39,047 nucleotides of DNA, taken from IMG/VR virus record IMGVR_UViG_3300042564_000263, positions 1 through 39,047 of that record; one strand, 5' to 3'. The position numbers were made by a program, and so were the translations under genes. The DNA is from a virus. Numbering within the stretch: position 1 is the first letter of the stretch; each line of letters starts with the position of its first letter. This document shows, piece after piece, positions 1 to 8,162 of this stretch. The notes under the pieces are model-generated. The model ran no database searches. It had not been told where the DNA came from and worked only from the letters and a program-made list of their open reading frames with translations.

Positions 1-2509
1 TAGCGGAGAGGAAGCGATACTTGCCAATACCAACAGTGGCTACCAGCGTACCAGTAGCATAGTTGTCAGGGTTGGTAGCATCGGTAATCTTCCAAATCTC
101 GAAGGTACTCACACCAGCAGCTTGAATAGTCACAGAACTATCACCGTTACCGTCTTCAATCTCAGTAGTGATAACTTCGGTAGTGTCAGCAGTCAATGTA
201 GCAGGAGGAACCAAGACATGGGTTGCATACTTGGTGTCACCAGCCAGTGAGCTAGCTTTGATAAAGAAGGTAGTACTTGTTAAGCTGAATACGGTAGCAT
301 TGGTAGCTTTAACCTTGACGTTGTAGCCTGTGATCCACTCCAAAGAAGTACCTGAACGAGTAAGAATCTGACCTAACTTAATGAACTGCTCTGAGAGCCG
401 TGAATAAGCGATATAGTCATATACCTTGCTGTTAGTCTCCAGTGTGGTGTAACCTGCGACAGTAGCCTTGGTTGTCTGTGTGATACCTACGTCTTCAGCG
501 TATGCAGGGACATAGAACAACAAACCACCTGTGTTAGCTGCAAAGCTACCTGATTCACGCCGAGTGCCATACTTCTCAATAGCCCATGAATAAGTACCTG
601 AAGTACCCGGTGGGATATAGTAGCTGTATGTTCCCGCTGTGGTAACCTCCTGTTGGAAGTACTTGGTAACACCTGAAGCATCGTAGATGATCAGAGAGGA
701 ACCGACTTGTACGTTCTGGAACTGGAAGGTAGTCGATGTACCTGCGCTGGACTGGTAGACAACAAAGATATTACCTGTGTTTGTGATCGTCTGAGCACGG
801 AGTGTGGTCAGAGATGTTCCGGGGTTAATCGTACCGCTGTTGTTAATAGTCCAGCCTACATAGTAAGTCTGACCATTAGCTACAGTACATTCATTAGGTT
901 GTTGCAGGTTAGCAACTTGGTTCAGTTGATACTGATACGCATCGTACATCTGCTGGACTGTAATAGTGCCAGTGTTTGTTATCGTCTTGGTAGAGAAGTT
1001 AAATGAAACCCCTGTAATAGCCGCTGCGTTAGCAATCACCTTGTCGGTCGTTGGCAAACTTACATGAACGAATGTCGGTGTCGCTGCGCCGTTACCAATC
1101 AATGAGACTGTCGCGCTTTGCTTGTCGTAGCCGTACCGACTTGAGTAAACCACATGGGTTTCAGCACCCTTGGTCGTGCCTGTGCAGAAATAAGCATAAG
1201 TATTTTCGTTGGCACTGCTATTTGCCCAGTCCCACGCATAAACAAACTCACTTGTTGCAGCGCCGCTCACGGTTGCAACTGCTTGCTGCGTCAGGTCAAA
1301 AGTAATATCTGAGGTAATGCCTTTGGCACGAATACCCGCCACGTTTGCGCCTACGGGTTGATAGTACATATACCCGTTTGACAACAAATTACCCGCTGAG
1401 TCTTGCGCTCGAATGGTGATCTGCTTTGAAAATTCCAGCACGTTAAACCGACCGCTAACAGCAGCAGCCGAACGCCAAACAATGTTTGTGCCTAGCAAGT
1501 TGTTTTTGAGGCGTGTCCACGCTGAACCAAATAGAACAATTTGAGCGCCAGTGTAATAGGAAGCCAGAATGTAGGTGGTGACATAATTTTCAATAAGCAC
1601 CCTCGAAGCCACTGCCACCGATGCCAAGTTAATCTCCGGCCCGTCCGTGTCAACTGGTGTGTAACCAGCCAAACTAGTTTGAGGCACACCAAAGTTCAAC
1701 CACACACCAACATAAGTTTTTGTAGCCGTAAAGTTGATAGATGCAGTGGTGTTATCTTGACGCAAACGAGCCTGACCTGTGCCTGTACCGCGAGCGCAAA
1801 GAATCCAGCATATATCGCCTGAAGTGGTAATAGTTGAAAAGTTATTAAAGTCAGTGGTCAGCCAGTCAGCACCATAGCGAACGCAAGCGTCAATTATGGT
1901 GAACTTAGCCGGGTAAAGCACGTTGGTGCTTACCAGCTTCATAGCCTTGTTGCCGTTGTTTCCTTGCCAATCGAAGCCCGGATAAGGGAACGGTGCGTTT
2001 GCTGCTGCTGCTTTACGACCGTTGACGATAATTTCACCACCCGTTGCGCTTCCAATAACTTCAAATCTGTTTGCACAAGAACCATCATTGCGTAGTTGTG
2101 CAACCCTCGAATCTACTGTCAAAGTGCCTTGAATATATAAATCTTGACCGCCGACATCAAATATCCGATAGAGGTCGCCTCGGTTTGTGATTGTGAAACC
2201 TGTCGCAGCACCAAGGCTCAGGTTCATTGTGTCCGTGCCCGTCTGCGTAATACCCGTTTGACAAGTAAACGCTTGAGTTGTGAACGTGCCAAAGGCCGAA
2301 TCAACAGTTAAAGAGGTAGCAGAAGCGATAGCAGTAATAGTCTTGGTAACACCACCAACGGTGATAGTTCCACCCACCCGAGGGGAACCGGAAGCAGGTG
2401 CTGCGCCAATTGCAAAGGCAAACGCCGTACCTGTTCCTGTTACGGTTGTCGTGCCAGCGCATGAGACTGTGCCCACCCCTGCGACTGCTGCTGTTCGTGC
2501 GAAAGCCAT
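1..2509 (-). CDS. Large tail/adhesin-type structural protein, 3' end missing
   Basis: The reading frame is open on the minus strand from an ATG at 2509 to the left edge, giving at least 836 residues with no stop, so the C-terminus lies outside the window. The start follows an AAGGATGA-type ribosome site and its ATG overlaps the stop of the 47-residue gene upstream (TAATG). The protein is very rich in Thr, Ser, Ala, Gly and Asn, with short beta-type repeats and few charged residues, as in phage tail fibres, tailspikes and other virion surface proteins. The N-terminal ~100 residues are especially Gly/Thr/Ala-rich. I see no recognisable catalytic motif. Its place at the end of the portal/fibre block suggests a virion-surface protein, probably a host-contact or tail protein; that role is inference. 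Confidence 0.75.
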   Translation of the reverse strand, partial: MAFARTAAVAGVGTVSCAGTTTVTGTGTAFAFAIGAAPASGSPRVGGTITVGGVTKTITAIASATSLTVDSAFGTFTTQAFTCQTGITQTGTDTMNLSLGAATGFTITNRGDLYRIFDVGGQDLYIQGTLTVDSRVAQLRNDGSCANRFEVIGSATGGEIIVNGRKAAAANAPFPYPGFDWQGNNGNKAMKLVSTNVLYPAKFTIIDACVRYGADWLTTDFNNFSTITTSGDICWILCARGTGTGQARLRQDNTTASINFTATKTYVGVWLNFGVPQTSLAGYTPVDTDGPEINLASVAVASRVLIENYVTTYILASYYTGAQIVLFGSAWTRLKNNLLGTNIVWRSAAAVSGRFNVLEFSKQITIRAQDSAGNLLSNGYMYYQPVGANVAGIRAKGITSDITFDLTQQAVATVSGAATSEFVYAWDWANSSANENTYAYFCTGTTKGAETHVVYSSRYGYDKQSATVSLIGNGAATPTFVHVSLPTTDKVIANAAAITGVSFNFSTKTITNTGTITVQQMYDAYQYQLNQVANLQQPNECTVANGQTYYVGWTINNSGTINPGTSLTTLRAQTITNTGNIFVVYQSSAGTSTTFQFQNVQVGSSLIIYDASGVTKYFQQEVTTAGTYSYYIPPGTSGTYSWAIEKYGTRRESGSFAANTGGLLFYVPAYAEDVGITQTTKATVAGYTTLETNSKVYDYIAYSRLSEQFIKLGQILTRSGTSLEWITGYNVKVKATNATVFSLTSTTFFIKASSLAGDTKYATHVLVPPATLTADTTEVITTEIEDGNGDSSVTIQAAGVSTFEIWKITDATNPDNYATGTLVATVGIGKYRFLSA

Positions 2510-2652
2510 TATTCATCCTTCGGAGGTTCTTGGTCAGGAGGATTAGGCGGAGGAGGAGTCCTACCGTAATACCTACCGACCAATGCTAAAGCACCTATGC
2601 CAATAGCAGTAGGTACACCATAAATTAATACGTCAACAAGTATTGCAGCCAT
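2509..2652 (-). CDS. Small membrane protein with proline-rich tail (47 aa)
   Basis: A 47-residue frame from ATG 2652 to TAA 2509. A hydrophobic stretch (about residues 3-25, AILVDVLIYGVPTAIGIGAL) is followed by a basic turn (GRYYGR) and a tail of prolines and acids (TPPPPNPPDQEPPKDE). The start overlaps the upstream stop (TGATG) and is preceded by CGAGGTAG. Coupling on both sides supports a real gene. A single-pass membrane protein with a periplasmic or cytoplasmic Pro-rich tail next to other membrane genes fits a lysis accessory (holin or spanin-like) or a virion membrane component. No family was recognised. Confidence 0.6.
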   Translation of the reverse strand: MAAILVDVLIYGVPTAIGIGALALVGRYYGRTPPPPNPPDQEPPKDE

Positions 2653-2948
2653 CACGCTACCTCGTTGAACATAGCCTTTGTATCTGTTGCTACCAACTCA
2701 AGGCCAATACCTGCTGCTACGATAACGTAGGCTCCTTCAGGTGTTGCAAACCATGTGCTGTACTGGTCAATGCCGTTAAGCTCGAATGTGCTCTCACCTG
2801 CCCATGCACCACCAGCATCCAGCAAGGTATACTTGAAGATTACGTGGTCAAAGAGGTTATCCTGAATGGACACCACATTGAACTGAGTGGCTACCATGCG
2901 CTTACCGTTAGCAAAGGCTGGGTAAGGCTTAATCTGTGCTGTCTTCAT
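2652..2948 (-). CDS. Hypothetical protein (98 aa)
   Basis: A 98-residue soluble-looking protein starting MKTAQIKPYPAFANGKRM. It has alternating beta-type hydrophobics, one Gly/Ala/Trp turn (GGAWAGES) and a C-terminal hydrophobic segment (VIVAAGIGLELVATD), and no Cys pairs. It is tightly packed: its start overlaps the upstream membrane gene's stop by four bases (ATGA), and its stop overlaps the next start. This arrangement between membrane proteins and a large tail protein suggests a minor virion or tail-assembly protein. The function is unknown and no family was recognised. Confidence 0.65.
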   Translation of the reverse strand: MKTAQIKPYPAFANGKRMVATQFNVVSIQDNLFDHVIFKYTLLDAGGAWAGESTFELNGIDQYSTWFATPEGAYVIVAAGIGLELVATDTKAMFNEVA

Positions 2949-3247
2949 TGTTTGGCTCCCTTGCCATGAATAAAACTATAGTAATAAATCAAGATACACG
3001 CCCCGATGTCCTTTGTGATCCACATGGGGAAGTAATGGTCAACGGGGTAGCTACCGTGCTGTAAGAAGTGGAGAGAACGAATGACCTGAACCACCAATCC
3101 GAACACCATCGAGGCAAAGCCTACCTTCTGAACAATGTGTAGGCCAGAATCATGCTGAGTGAAGACATAGAAGAATGCTACAAAGACAGCAATCAACTCA
3201 ATCACCAACATACCAGCTAGCCACATGACGAGCATGGTATCAGTCAT
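2945..3247 (-). CDS. Small multi-pass membrane protein, possible lysis protein (100 aa)
   Basis: The protein begins with a long hydrophobic segment (about residues 4-29, including MLVIELIAVFVAFFYVF). It has a second around 40-56 (KVGFASMVFGLVVQVI) and a third around 79-91 (DIGACILIYYYSF), and ends in a short basic tail. Three hydrophobic segments in 100 residues fit a holin-like size and topology, but I cannot name the family. It is translationally coupled to the 142-residue membrane protein upstream (overlap 3244-3247) and to the 98-residue gene downstream. Confidence 0.6.
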   Translation of the reverse strand: MTDTMLVMWLAGMLVIELIAVFVAFFYVFTQHDSGLHIVQKVGFASMVFGLVVQVIRSLHFLQHGSYPVDHYFPMWITKDIGACILIYYYSFIHGKGAKQ

Positions 3248-3672
3248 AACTTATACTCACCAGCACGTTTCCGTCGAACTGTCTTCTTTGCGGGAACTGC
3301 CGGAGCCTCAGGCGCTGCTGGAGCAGGAGCCTTACCGCGAATCTCCTGAGCAACTTCCAAGATGTCCTTACCCTGACGCTTATCGAAGAAGTTAGCAACC
3401 CAACTGATGATAGCCACAGCGGAGATACCGATAGCACCCCCCAAAGCAAGAGCTGTATTGGCGTCATTAGGGTTCATACCGAGGTAGATAGCCAATGCAC
3501 CACCGAAGATAACACCTGAACCTACCGAGATACCGCCTATGATCGCTCCGGCAGCTACAGGTGTGTACTGCTTGAATCGCTCAGGTTTCCAGAAGAATGA
3601 GAGCACTAAACCCCCGAATAAAGCTGAAATACCGTAGTAAATCTTAGCCACAATGAATGATACTACTTCCAT
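3244..3672 (-). CDS. Putative holin-like membrane protein (142 aa)
   Basis: This protein has three hydrophobic segments: about residues 4-27, 39-64 (TPVAAGAIIGGISVGSGVIFG) and 74-94 (ALALGGAIGISAVAIISWVAN). A cytoplasmic-type tail follows, rich in Ala/Pro and then very basic (KKTVRRKRAGEYKL). Three membrane spans followed by a charged tail is the layout of class I holins, which make inner-membrane holes to time lysis. A second holin-type gene sits beside the endolysin at 26498-27333, so this one could instead be an antiholin, a superinfection protein or a virion membrane protein. The call rests on topology and size, not on a sequence signature. Confidence 0.5.
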   Translation of the reverse strand: MEVVSFIVAKIYYGISALFGGLVLSFFWKPERFKQYTPVAAGAIIGGISVGSGVIFGGALAIYLGMNPNDANTALALGGAIGISAVAIISWVANFFDKRQGKDILEVAQEIRGKAPAPAAPEAPAVPAKKTVRRKRAGEYKL

Positions 3673-3693
3673 GACTGTCCCTGATAGTGTTTA

Positions 3694-4467
3694 TTATGAA
3701 TATACGAAGGTTACAAGGTCACCGTTAGCGTCATAGCTGAAGGTTTTAACCAAGTCGATGCCTTCTGGAGTACTTCCTGACAATGTGAGGCTAATCAAGT
3801 CACCGTTAGCGTCATACGCCAAGGTCTTAATTATCCCGTTCAGATAAGTGATGGTAACCAAGTCACCGTTAGCGTCATAAGCCAAAGTACCGCCAGCAGA
3901 AGCTAAGTTCTTACTGACAGTCTCGAAGGTGTTGTAGATGAAGGTCTGTTTAAGCTCTTCAGTGCTGTAACCAGCCCATGAGGAGACAGAAACATTTGTG
4001 TTGCTCCCTGTACCAGCCTCTAAAAGAGGCCCTGTATCGATTTCTCGACCATCGGAGAGCACACAAACTAAACTTCCATCGGCAGCGACATAGACATCAA
4101 CGATGGATACACCGTCTTTGCCATCTACACCGTCTACACCATCTTTACCGTTGATTCCATCACGACCATCAAGGCCATCACGTCCATCTTTACCAATCTT
4201 ACCGTCTTTACCGTCCCTTCCCATAGGCCCCGGCTGCCTGACGTAGCTGTAAACCTCTTTCAAGGCATTATCTACATCAGTTTTGTGGTCATTAATGGTC
4301 TGGGCGATGACTTCAACGGCTGCTTCGTAGGTATCTAGCTCTTCTTGTACCTGTTTAGCCTGCTTACGAAGCTGGATAGAGGTCTCAACTTGAGCCAAAA
4401 GTGCTAATTGTTCATCTTCTGACAGATCACCAGCAGCAATCCGTTCAATGAGACCTACTGTATCCAT
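3694..4467 (-). CDS. Collagen-like fibre protein with YDANGDL repeats
   Basis: This 257-residue protein has three parts. Residues 1-78 are acidic, helical and probably coiled coil. Residues 80-119 are an unbroken collagen-type run of Gly-X-Y triplets (GPM GRD GKD GKI and so on, about 13 triplets). The C-terminal head includes three copies of a YDANGDL motif near residues 197-204, 218-225 and 245-252. Collagen-like stretches in phage proteins form trimeric stalks, and the repeats suggest a compact beta repeat that may bind ions or a receptor. It lies directly downstream of portal with abutting coordinates, so it is probably a head or tail fibre. Receptor binding is inference. Confidence 0.75.
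   Translation of the reverse strand: MDTVGLIERIAAGDLSEDEQLALLAQVETSIQLRKQAKQVQEELDTYEAAVEVIAQTINDHKTDVDNALKEVYSYVRQPGPMGRDGKDGKIGKDGRDGLDGRDGINGKDGVDGVDGKDGVSIVDVYVAADGSLVCVLSDGREIDTGPLLEAGTGSNTNVSVSSWAGYSTEELKQTFIYNTFETVSKNLASAGGTLAYDANGDLVTITYLNGIIKTLAYDANGDLISLTLSGSTPEGIDLVKTFSYDANGDLVTFVYS
3718..3879 (-). repeat. Three copies of an 18-bp coding direct repeat
   Basis: The 18-mer GTCACCGTTAGCGTCATA (plus-strand sense) occurs at 3718-3735, 3799-3816 and 3862-3879. All three copies encode the YDANGDL motif of the fibre head. The bases are identical across synonymous positions, which points to recent duplication or gene conversion rather than only protein-level conservation. Confidence 0.85.
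4111..4230 (-). repeat. Collagen-type Gly-X-Y coding repeat
   Basis: This segment encodes residues 80-119 of the fibre protein as consecutive Gly-X-Y triplets, mostly G-K/R/V-D. At the DNA level it is a degenerate 9-base periodicity. Such repeats are prone to slippage and so to length variation between relatives. Confidence 0.8.
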
Positions 4468-6504
4468 TTAAACTCCTGTTGTAGCTTTGTTTAACGAGGC
4501 TGAGAGCTTGGTAACGAAGTCAGCTTGAGTCTTTTGTCTGTTGGCATCCATCTGCATCATGGTAATCTTCTCGTTAGAGTTGATTTCCTTCTCCTTCAGT
4601 GCCAAATCAGCCAGCTTCAAGCGTCGTTCAAAGTCCTTGGTCTCATTATCCTCGTTGAGGTTGTTGGACAAGGCAGCAATTACCTTAGCTTTAGCCAGAT
4701 CAGGTGTTGCAGCAGCTTCAGCTTGAGCCTTTTGAGCCTCAGCTTGGGTCTTCTGCACCTCAGCGGTCTTAGCAGCCATATCAAGCTGTTGTGCTTGCTG
4801 TTGCATCTGTTGCTGTTCAGGGTTAGGCTGACTCATCTGATCCAAGGCTGCAATCAATTCGTTGCGGTTGCTCAAGGAACTGTTACCCAAGATACCCTTA
4901 AGGATCAGAGGCAACACAGGAGTGTCTGGGCCTAATGTCTGTAACAAGGCAATGAACTGCTGTTGTTCGAACTCACGAGCCAAGATACCCAAAGTAGCTG
5001 TAGGCATGAACTTCACATCCACAGAAGGGTAACGCTCAGGGTCAAACTGCATATAGCGCCAAGCAGCTTTGTTGATGAACGGGATCAGGAAGTCCTCTTG
5101 GAAGTTCGTCAAGGTACGCTTGTACTTCTTGATGATACCTGCCATAGCCATAGACATACCACCTGCACCTGCGTCACGAGGAGCTGCTGAAGGCATACCA
5201 GCCGAATCAACAGTACCTGTAGCTTGCAAGAGCAATCGTTCGTAGTTCTGAGAAGCCTGTACCGATGAGGCATCAGGAGTACCGAACTTAATCGGCATCA
5301 TAATCTGATTAGGATCACCGTTGGTCAGGAACGCCTTACCGGGCTTAACTTCAAACTTAGCACCACGAGGTAAGCGAGTAGCGTCCAGAGCGATCATAGG
5401 CACTGCTGTCAGTGCTCGAGCATCACTGTCCATACGCAGGCTACCATCGATAGCTTTCTGCATGTTGTAGGCTTTCTCAGCCGTACCACGACCCCACACA
5501 CGACCGGGAACTGTGTCATCCTGATACAGCATCACAGGACGATCCTTCATCATGTAAGGATTGGCCTCAGCCTTCAGGAGCTTACCCTTGTTAGCGATAA
5601 CAATGATAGCTTCCACCAAGTCAGCGTAGTCATCAGCCAGAGAGTCTTCAGGGAACAGGTCTACAACCTCTTGGCCTTCACTGTTCTCCAACTGCTCCAA
5701 GTACTCACGAGGAACTAAGCCGTAGTAGGTCAGGAGACGTACACGACCATCTTGGAAGTGAACAATCTCATCGGTAGGCTCTAAGTCATCATCAGGAGCA
5801 TCCAGACCTAAGTCAACCTTGCGGTAGATACCCTTTTCCATACCTTCTACGACCTTGTGTACCGAGACAAACTTCTCAATAGCACAGCCCATAGAGTCAT
5901 CCAACGATGTAGCGTTAGGATCAATCAGGAAGTTCTTAGGGTTAACAGGTACGAGCTTAACAGCGATACGGTCAGTCTCAACCACACCAATAGCTGCTTG
6001 ACCTTGTACGCCGGGGATAGCCTGAGTAGCTGGAGCGTACTCCTTCTCAGTCTTAACGGCAATCTCACCGATACCTGTACCGTAGATTTCAGCCATCAAC
6101 TCGATCTGGTCAATAGCCTTCTTAATCTTGTCACGGTTGAAGTCTTCCATCAACTGGTTCTTCAACTGTTCAACGTCTAAGGGAGAACCGTTAACATCCT
6201 TGATGTCATCCTCAATATCGAACCACTCACCTTGGCCGAAAATGGCCTCCATAATTTCAGCATGGCGGGTCTCAATGGCTTGCTGTGTAGCTGGAGAGAT
6301 GATACGGCTACGCTCACTCTCACGAGTCTTGTCTTCGGCAGCCCACTGACCACGGAAGATACGCTCATATTCTAACCACAGATCAAGGTAGTTCTGGTCT
6401 CGGTAGTCACGCCACCTGTCAGTGTGTTCAACAACCCAACTAACCAACTCTTCGTCGGACTCGGTAGGTTCGTCGTACTGACTATCCTCAACTTTATCGT
6501 TCAT
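4468..6504 (-). CDS. Portal protein (head-tail connector)
   Basis: The product is 678 residues, the size usual for podoviral portals. The N-terminus is acidic and then helical (WVVEHTDRWRDYRDQNYLDL). A central region carries AVKLVPVNPKNFLIDPNA and the conserved-looking stretch VPGRVWGRGTAEKAYNMQK, followed by GGMSMAMAGIIKKYKRTL. These are typical of dodecameric portals, where they form wing and stem. The C-terminus (about residues 560-650) is a long Gln/Ala/Lys coiled coil (QQQMQQQAQQLDMAAK). In the virion it would form the ring through which terminase packages DNA and to which the tail attaches. Its place right after the large terminase gene is the standard order. The exact portal subfamily was not determined. 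Confidence 0.88.
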   Translation of the reverse strand: MNDKVEDSQYDEPTESDEELVSWVVEHTDRWRDYRDQNYLDLWLEYERIFRGQWAAEDKTRESERSRIISPATQQAIETRHAEIMEAIFGQGEWFDIEDDIKDVNGSPLDVEQLKNQLMEDFNRDKIKKAIDQIELMAEIYGTGIGEIAVKTEKEYAPATQAIPGVQGQAAIGVVETDRIAVKLVPVNPKNFLIDPNATSLDDSMGCAIEKFVSVHKVVEGMEKGIYRKVDLGLDAPDDDLEPTDEIVHFQDGRVRLLTYYGLVPREYLEQLENSEGQEVVDLFPEDSLADDYADLVEAIIVIANKGKLLKAEANPYMMKDRPVMLYQDDTVPGRVWGRGTAEKAYNMQKAIDGSLRMDSDARALTAVPMIALDATRLPRGAKFEVKPGKAFLTNGDPNQIMMPIKFGTPDASSVQASQNYERLLLQATGTVDSAGMPSAAPRDAGAGGMSMAMAGIIKKYKRTLTNFQEDFLIPFINKAAWRYMQFDPERYPSVDVKFMPTATLGILAREFEQQQFIALLQTLGPDTPVLPLILKGILGNSSLSNRNELIAALDQMSQPNPEQQQMQQQAQQLDMAAKTAEVQKTQAEAQKAQAEAAATPDLAKAKVIAALSNNLNEDNETKDFERRLKLADLALKEKEINSNEKITMMQMDANRQKTQADFVTKLSASLNKATTGV

Positions 6505-6507
6505 ATG

Positions 6508-7767
6508 TCAATATCCTGTTAAAATGTCCATTGGTTCAAAGTCGTCCATCTCGTAATCTTGGTTGTAATTACTGACGGCAAGTTGATCCACATAGGAGAG
6601 AGCATCTACTAGGTCATCATGGAGACCTGCTGTTGGAAACATACTGATCTGATCCCATGCTTCCTGCCAGTTCTCATCCTCGTTAAAGTGAATACGACCA
6701 TGCTCAAAACGACCTTGTAAAGCCCAAGCAATACGGTCTTGTTTACGTTTGTTACCGTGGGTCAAGTCTGTGATATGGGCATAAGTATTGTTCTTACGCA
6801 TCAAGTCATTCAGGAAAGGCAGAACAGCATTCTTCAATGCTCCTCGTTCAATACCCACAGCGGTAGGCTGATATTCCTTAATAGCTACTAAAATCTTAGC
6901 TGCTGTCTCTTTAATATCCCACCGACCATGCAAAATCTCTTTAACCCACCATTCGCCCTCATCGGCAACCTTCACGATGGCAATAGCTGATTCATCCAGC
7001 CTAGACTTAACAGCACCGGGATTCTTACCCACTTCTTCAAAACCAGCTAAGTCGATGGCGATAACGTAAGACCCGTATTGAGGTTCCTTACCTTTCTTCA
7101 GCCATTCTTCCTTGAAGATTTCCTGACCTGCGTTGTTGAAGTTAGCCTCAAATTCCTGTCTAAAGACAAAAGAGCTAAGCGTCTTCCTAGCTTCTTCAAT
7201 CTCCTCAGGAGGGATTGTGGGATTGTCTTTGGTGGTTAAATGCCAAGACTTCCATTCAGGGTTAGTGCCTTCTTTACCTAACTTGAACCACTCGTAGAAA
7301 TGATTTCTACCGTCGGGTGTTGAGATAATTACAGCTTCACCTTTCAAGTCAGCCAGAGCAGGTCGAATAATCTTAGTAAAGACTTCTTCCGGGACAAACG
7401 CTGCTTCGTCTACAACTGCAAAATGAAGCTTTAAGCCTCGCAAAGCATCTTTGTTCTCGCCGGAGCGAATATGAATCTTACGACCTGTAACCAAAGTCAC
7501 ATCCATCTGGTTAACGTGAGCAGCTTTGATAACCTCTCGTCCTTGCTCTAAAAGAGCATCCCAAGCGATCTGACGGGCTTGTCCCAGTGTGGGAGCCACA
7601 TAAAGCACAGCAGAGCCTTCTGGAGCTTCCAAAGCCTTAGCAAGCAGCATCTTGATGGCTAGGTTTGATTTACCACATCGGCGGCCTGCCGCGATAACCT
7701 TGAACCGGCTAGGGTCTTGCCAACATTCGATCTGCCACGGTAAAAGAGACCAGTCCAAATTAGCCAT
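6508..7767 (-). CDS. terL: Terminase large subunit (packaging ATPase-nuclease)
   Basis: This 419-residue protein has both terminase domains. ATPase: Walker A GRRCGKS at residues 28-34, Walker B HFAVVDE at 115-121, and coupling motif AVIISTPDGRNHF near 145-157. Nuclease: the acidic cluster of an RNase H fold, with D239 in YVIAIDLAG, E307 in VGIERGA and the DD/D group in GLHDDLVDAL at about 381-390. It translocates DNA into proheads through the portal and cuts the concatemer. Its start shares a base with the stop of the small-subunit candidate, and portal follows after 3 bases. Confidence 0.95.
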   Translation of the reverse strand: MANLDWSLLPWQIECWQDPSRFKVIAAGRRCGKSNLAIKMLLAKALEAPEGSAVLYVAPTLGQARQIAWDALLEQGREVIKAAHVNQMDVTLVTGRKIHIRSGENKDALRGLKLHFAVVDEAAFVPEEVFTKIIRPALADLKGEAVIISTPDGRNHFYEWFKLGKEGTNPEWKSWHLTTKDNPTIPPEEIEEARKTLSSFVFRQEFEANFNNAGQEIFKEEWLKKGKEPQYGSYVIAIDLAGFEEVGKNPGAVKSRLDESAIAIVKVADEGEWWVKEILHGRWDIKETAAKILVAIKEYQPTAVGIERGALKNAVLPFLNDLMRKNNTYAHITDLTHGNKRKQDRIAWALQGRFEHGRIHFNEDENWQEAWDQISMFPTAGLHDDLVDALSYVDQLAVSNYNQDYEMDDFEPMDILTGY

Positions 7768-8162
7768 TATTCTGCATCCTTAAAGTCTACATCCATGACA
7801 TCGTCAGTAGTCTCAATCTTGGGGGCACCCATAGACGAGATATTAATTGAGATTTGTGGCATACCACCACCAGCATTCTTAGCTGCATCGAACATAGACA
7901 CAGGCAAGATACGATCAACGGCTAACTTCATAGCAGCCATCTGTCCGGGATGTCCATCGGTCATGGCAATCTCTACCATCTTGTCTAGGATACGACTACC
8001 GCCCGTAGCCAGTAATCGTTCCTTGAACTCTTGCAACCGAGCAGCGTCACCAGCGGGACGACCTACCTTACCTTTTGTACGGTCTTTAACGGCCTGTAAG
8101 TCGGTCTTAGGAGGTCTACCCTTACCACGTAGCTTAGGTGCTACAACTGTCTCTGTTGTCAT
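7767..8162 (-). CDS. terS: Probable terminase small subunit
   Basis: This 131-residue protein lies immediately upstream of the large terminase. The N-terminus has two basic, AT-hook-like segments (LRGKGRPPKTD near residues 11-21 and KVGRPAGD near 32-39). A helical middle (GGSRILDKMVEIAMTDGHPGQMAAMKLAVDRILP) and an acidic tail ending DVMDVDFKDAE follow. DNA recognition by an N-terminal basic region and contact with the large subunit by the tail fit a packaging-initiation protein. The position is the main argument, since I see no diagnostic motif. Its ribosome site (AAGGAAGCCA) and start lie inside the end of the HNH gene (29-base overlap), which ties its translation to that gene. Confidence 0.65.
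   Translation of the reverse strand: MTTETVVAPKLRGKGRPPKTDLQAVKDRTKGKVGRPAGDAARLQEFKERLLATGGSRILDKMVEIAMTDGHPGQMAAMKLAVDRILPVSMFDAAKNAGGGMPQISINISSMGAPKIETTDDVMDVDFKDAE

Noticed and set aside
3718-3879. CRISPR-like array (three 18-bp repeats)
   Set aside because: Repeats are in frame inside a fibre gene, encode a protein motif and have unequal spacing.
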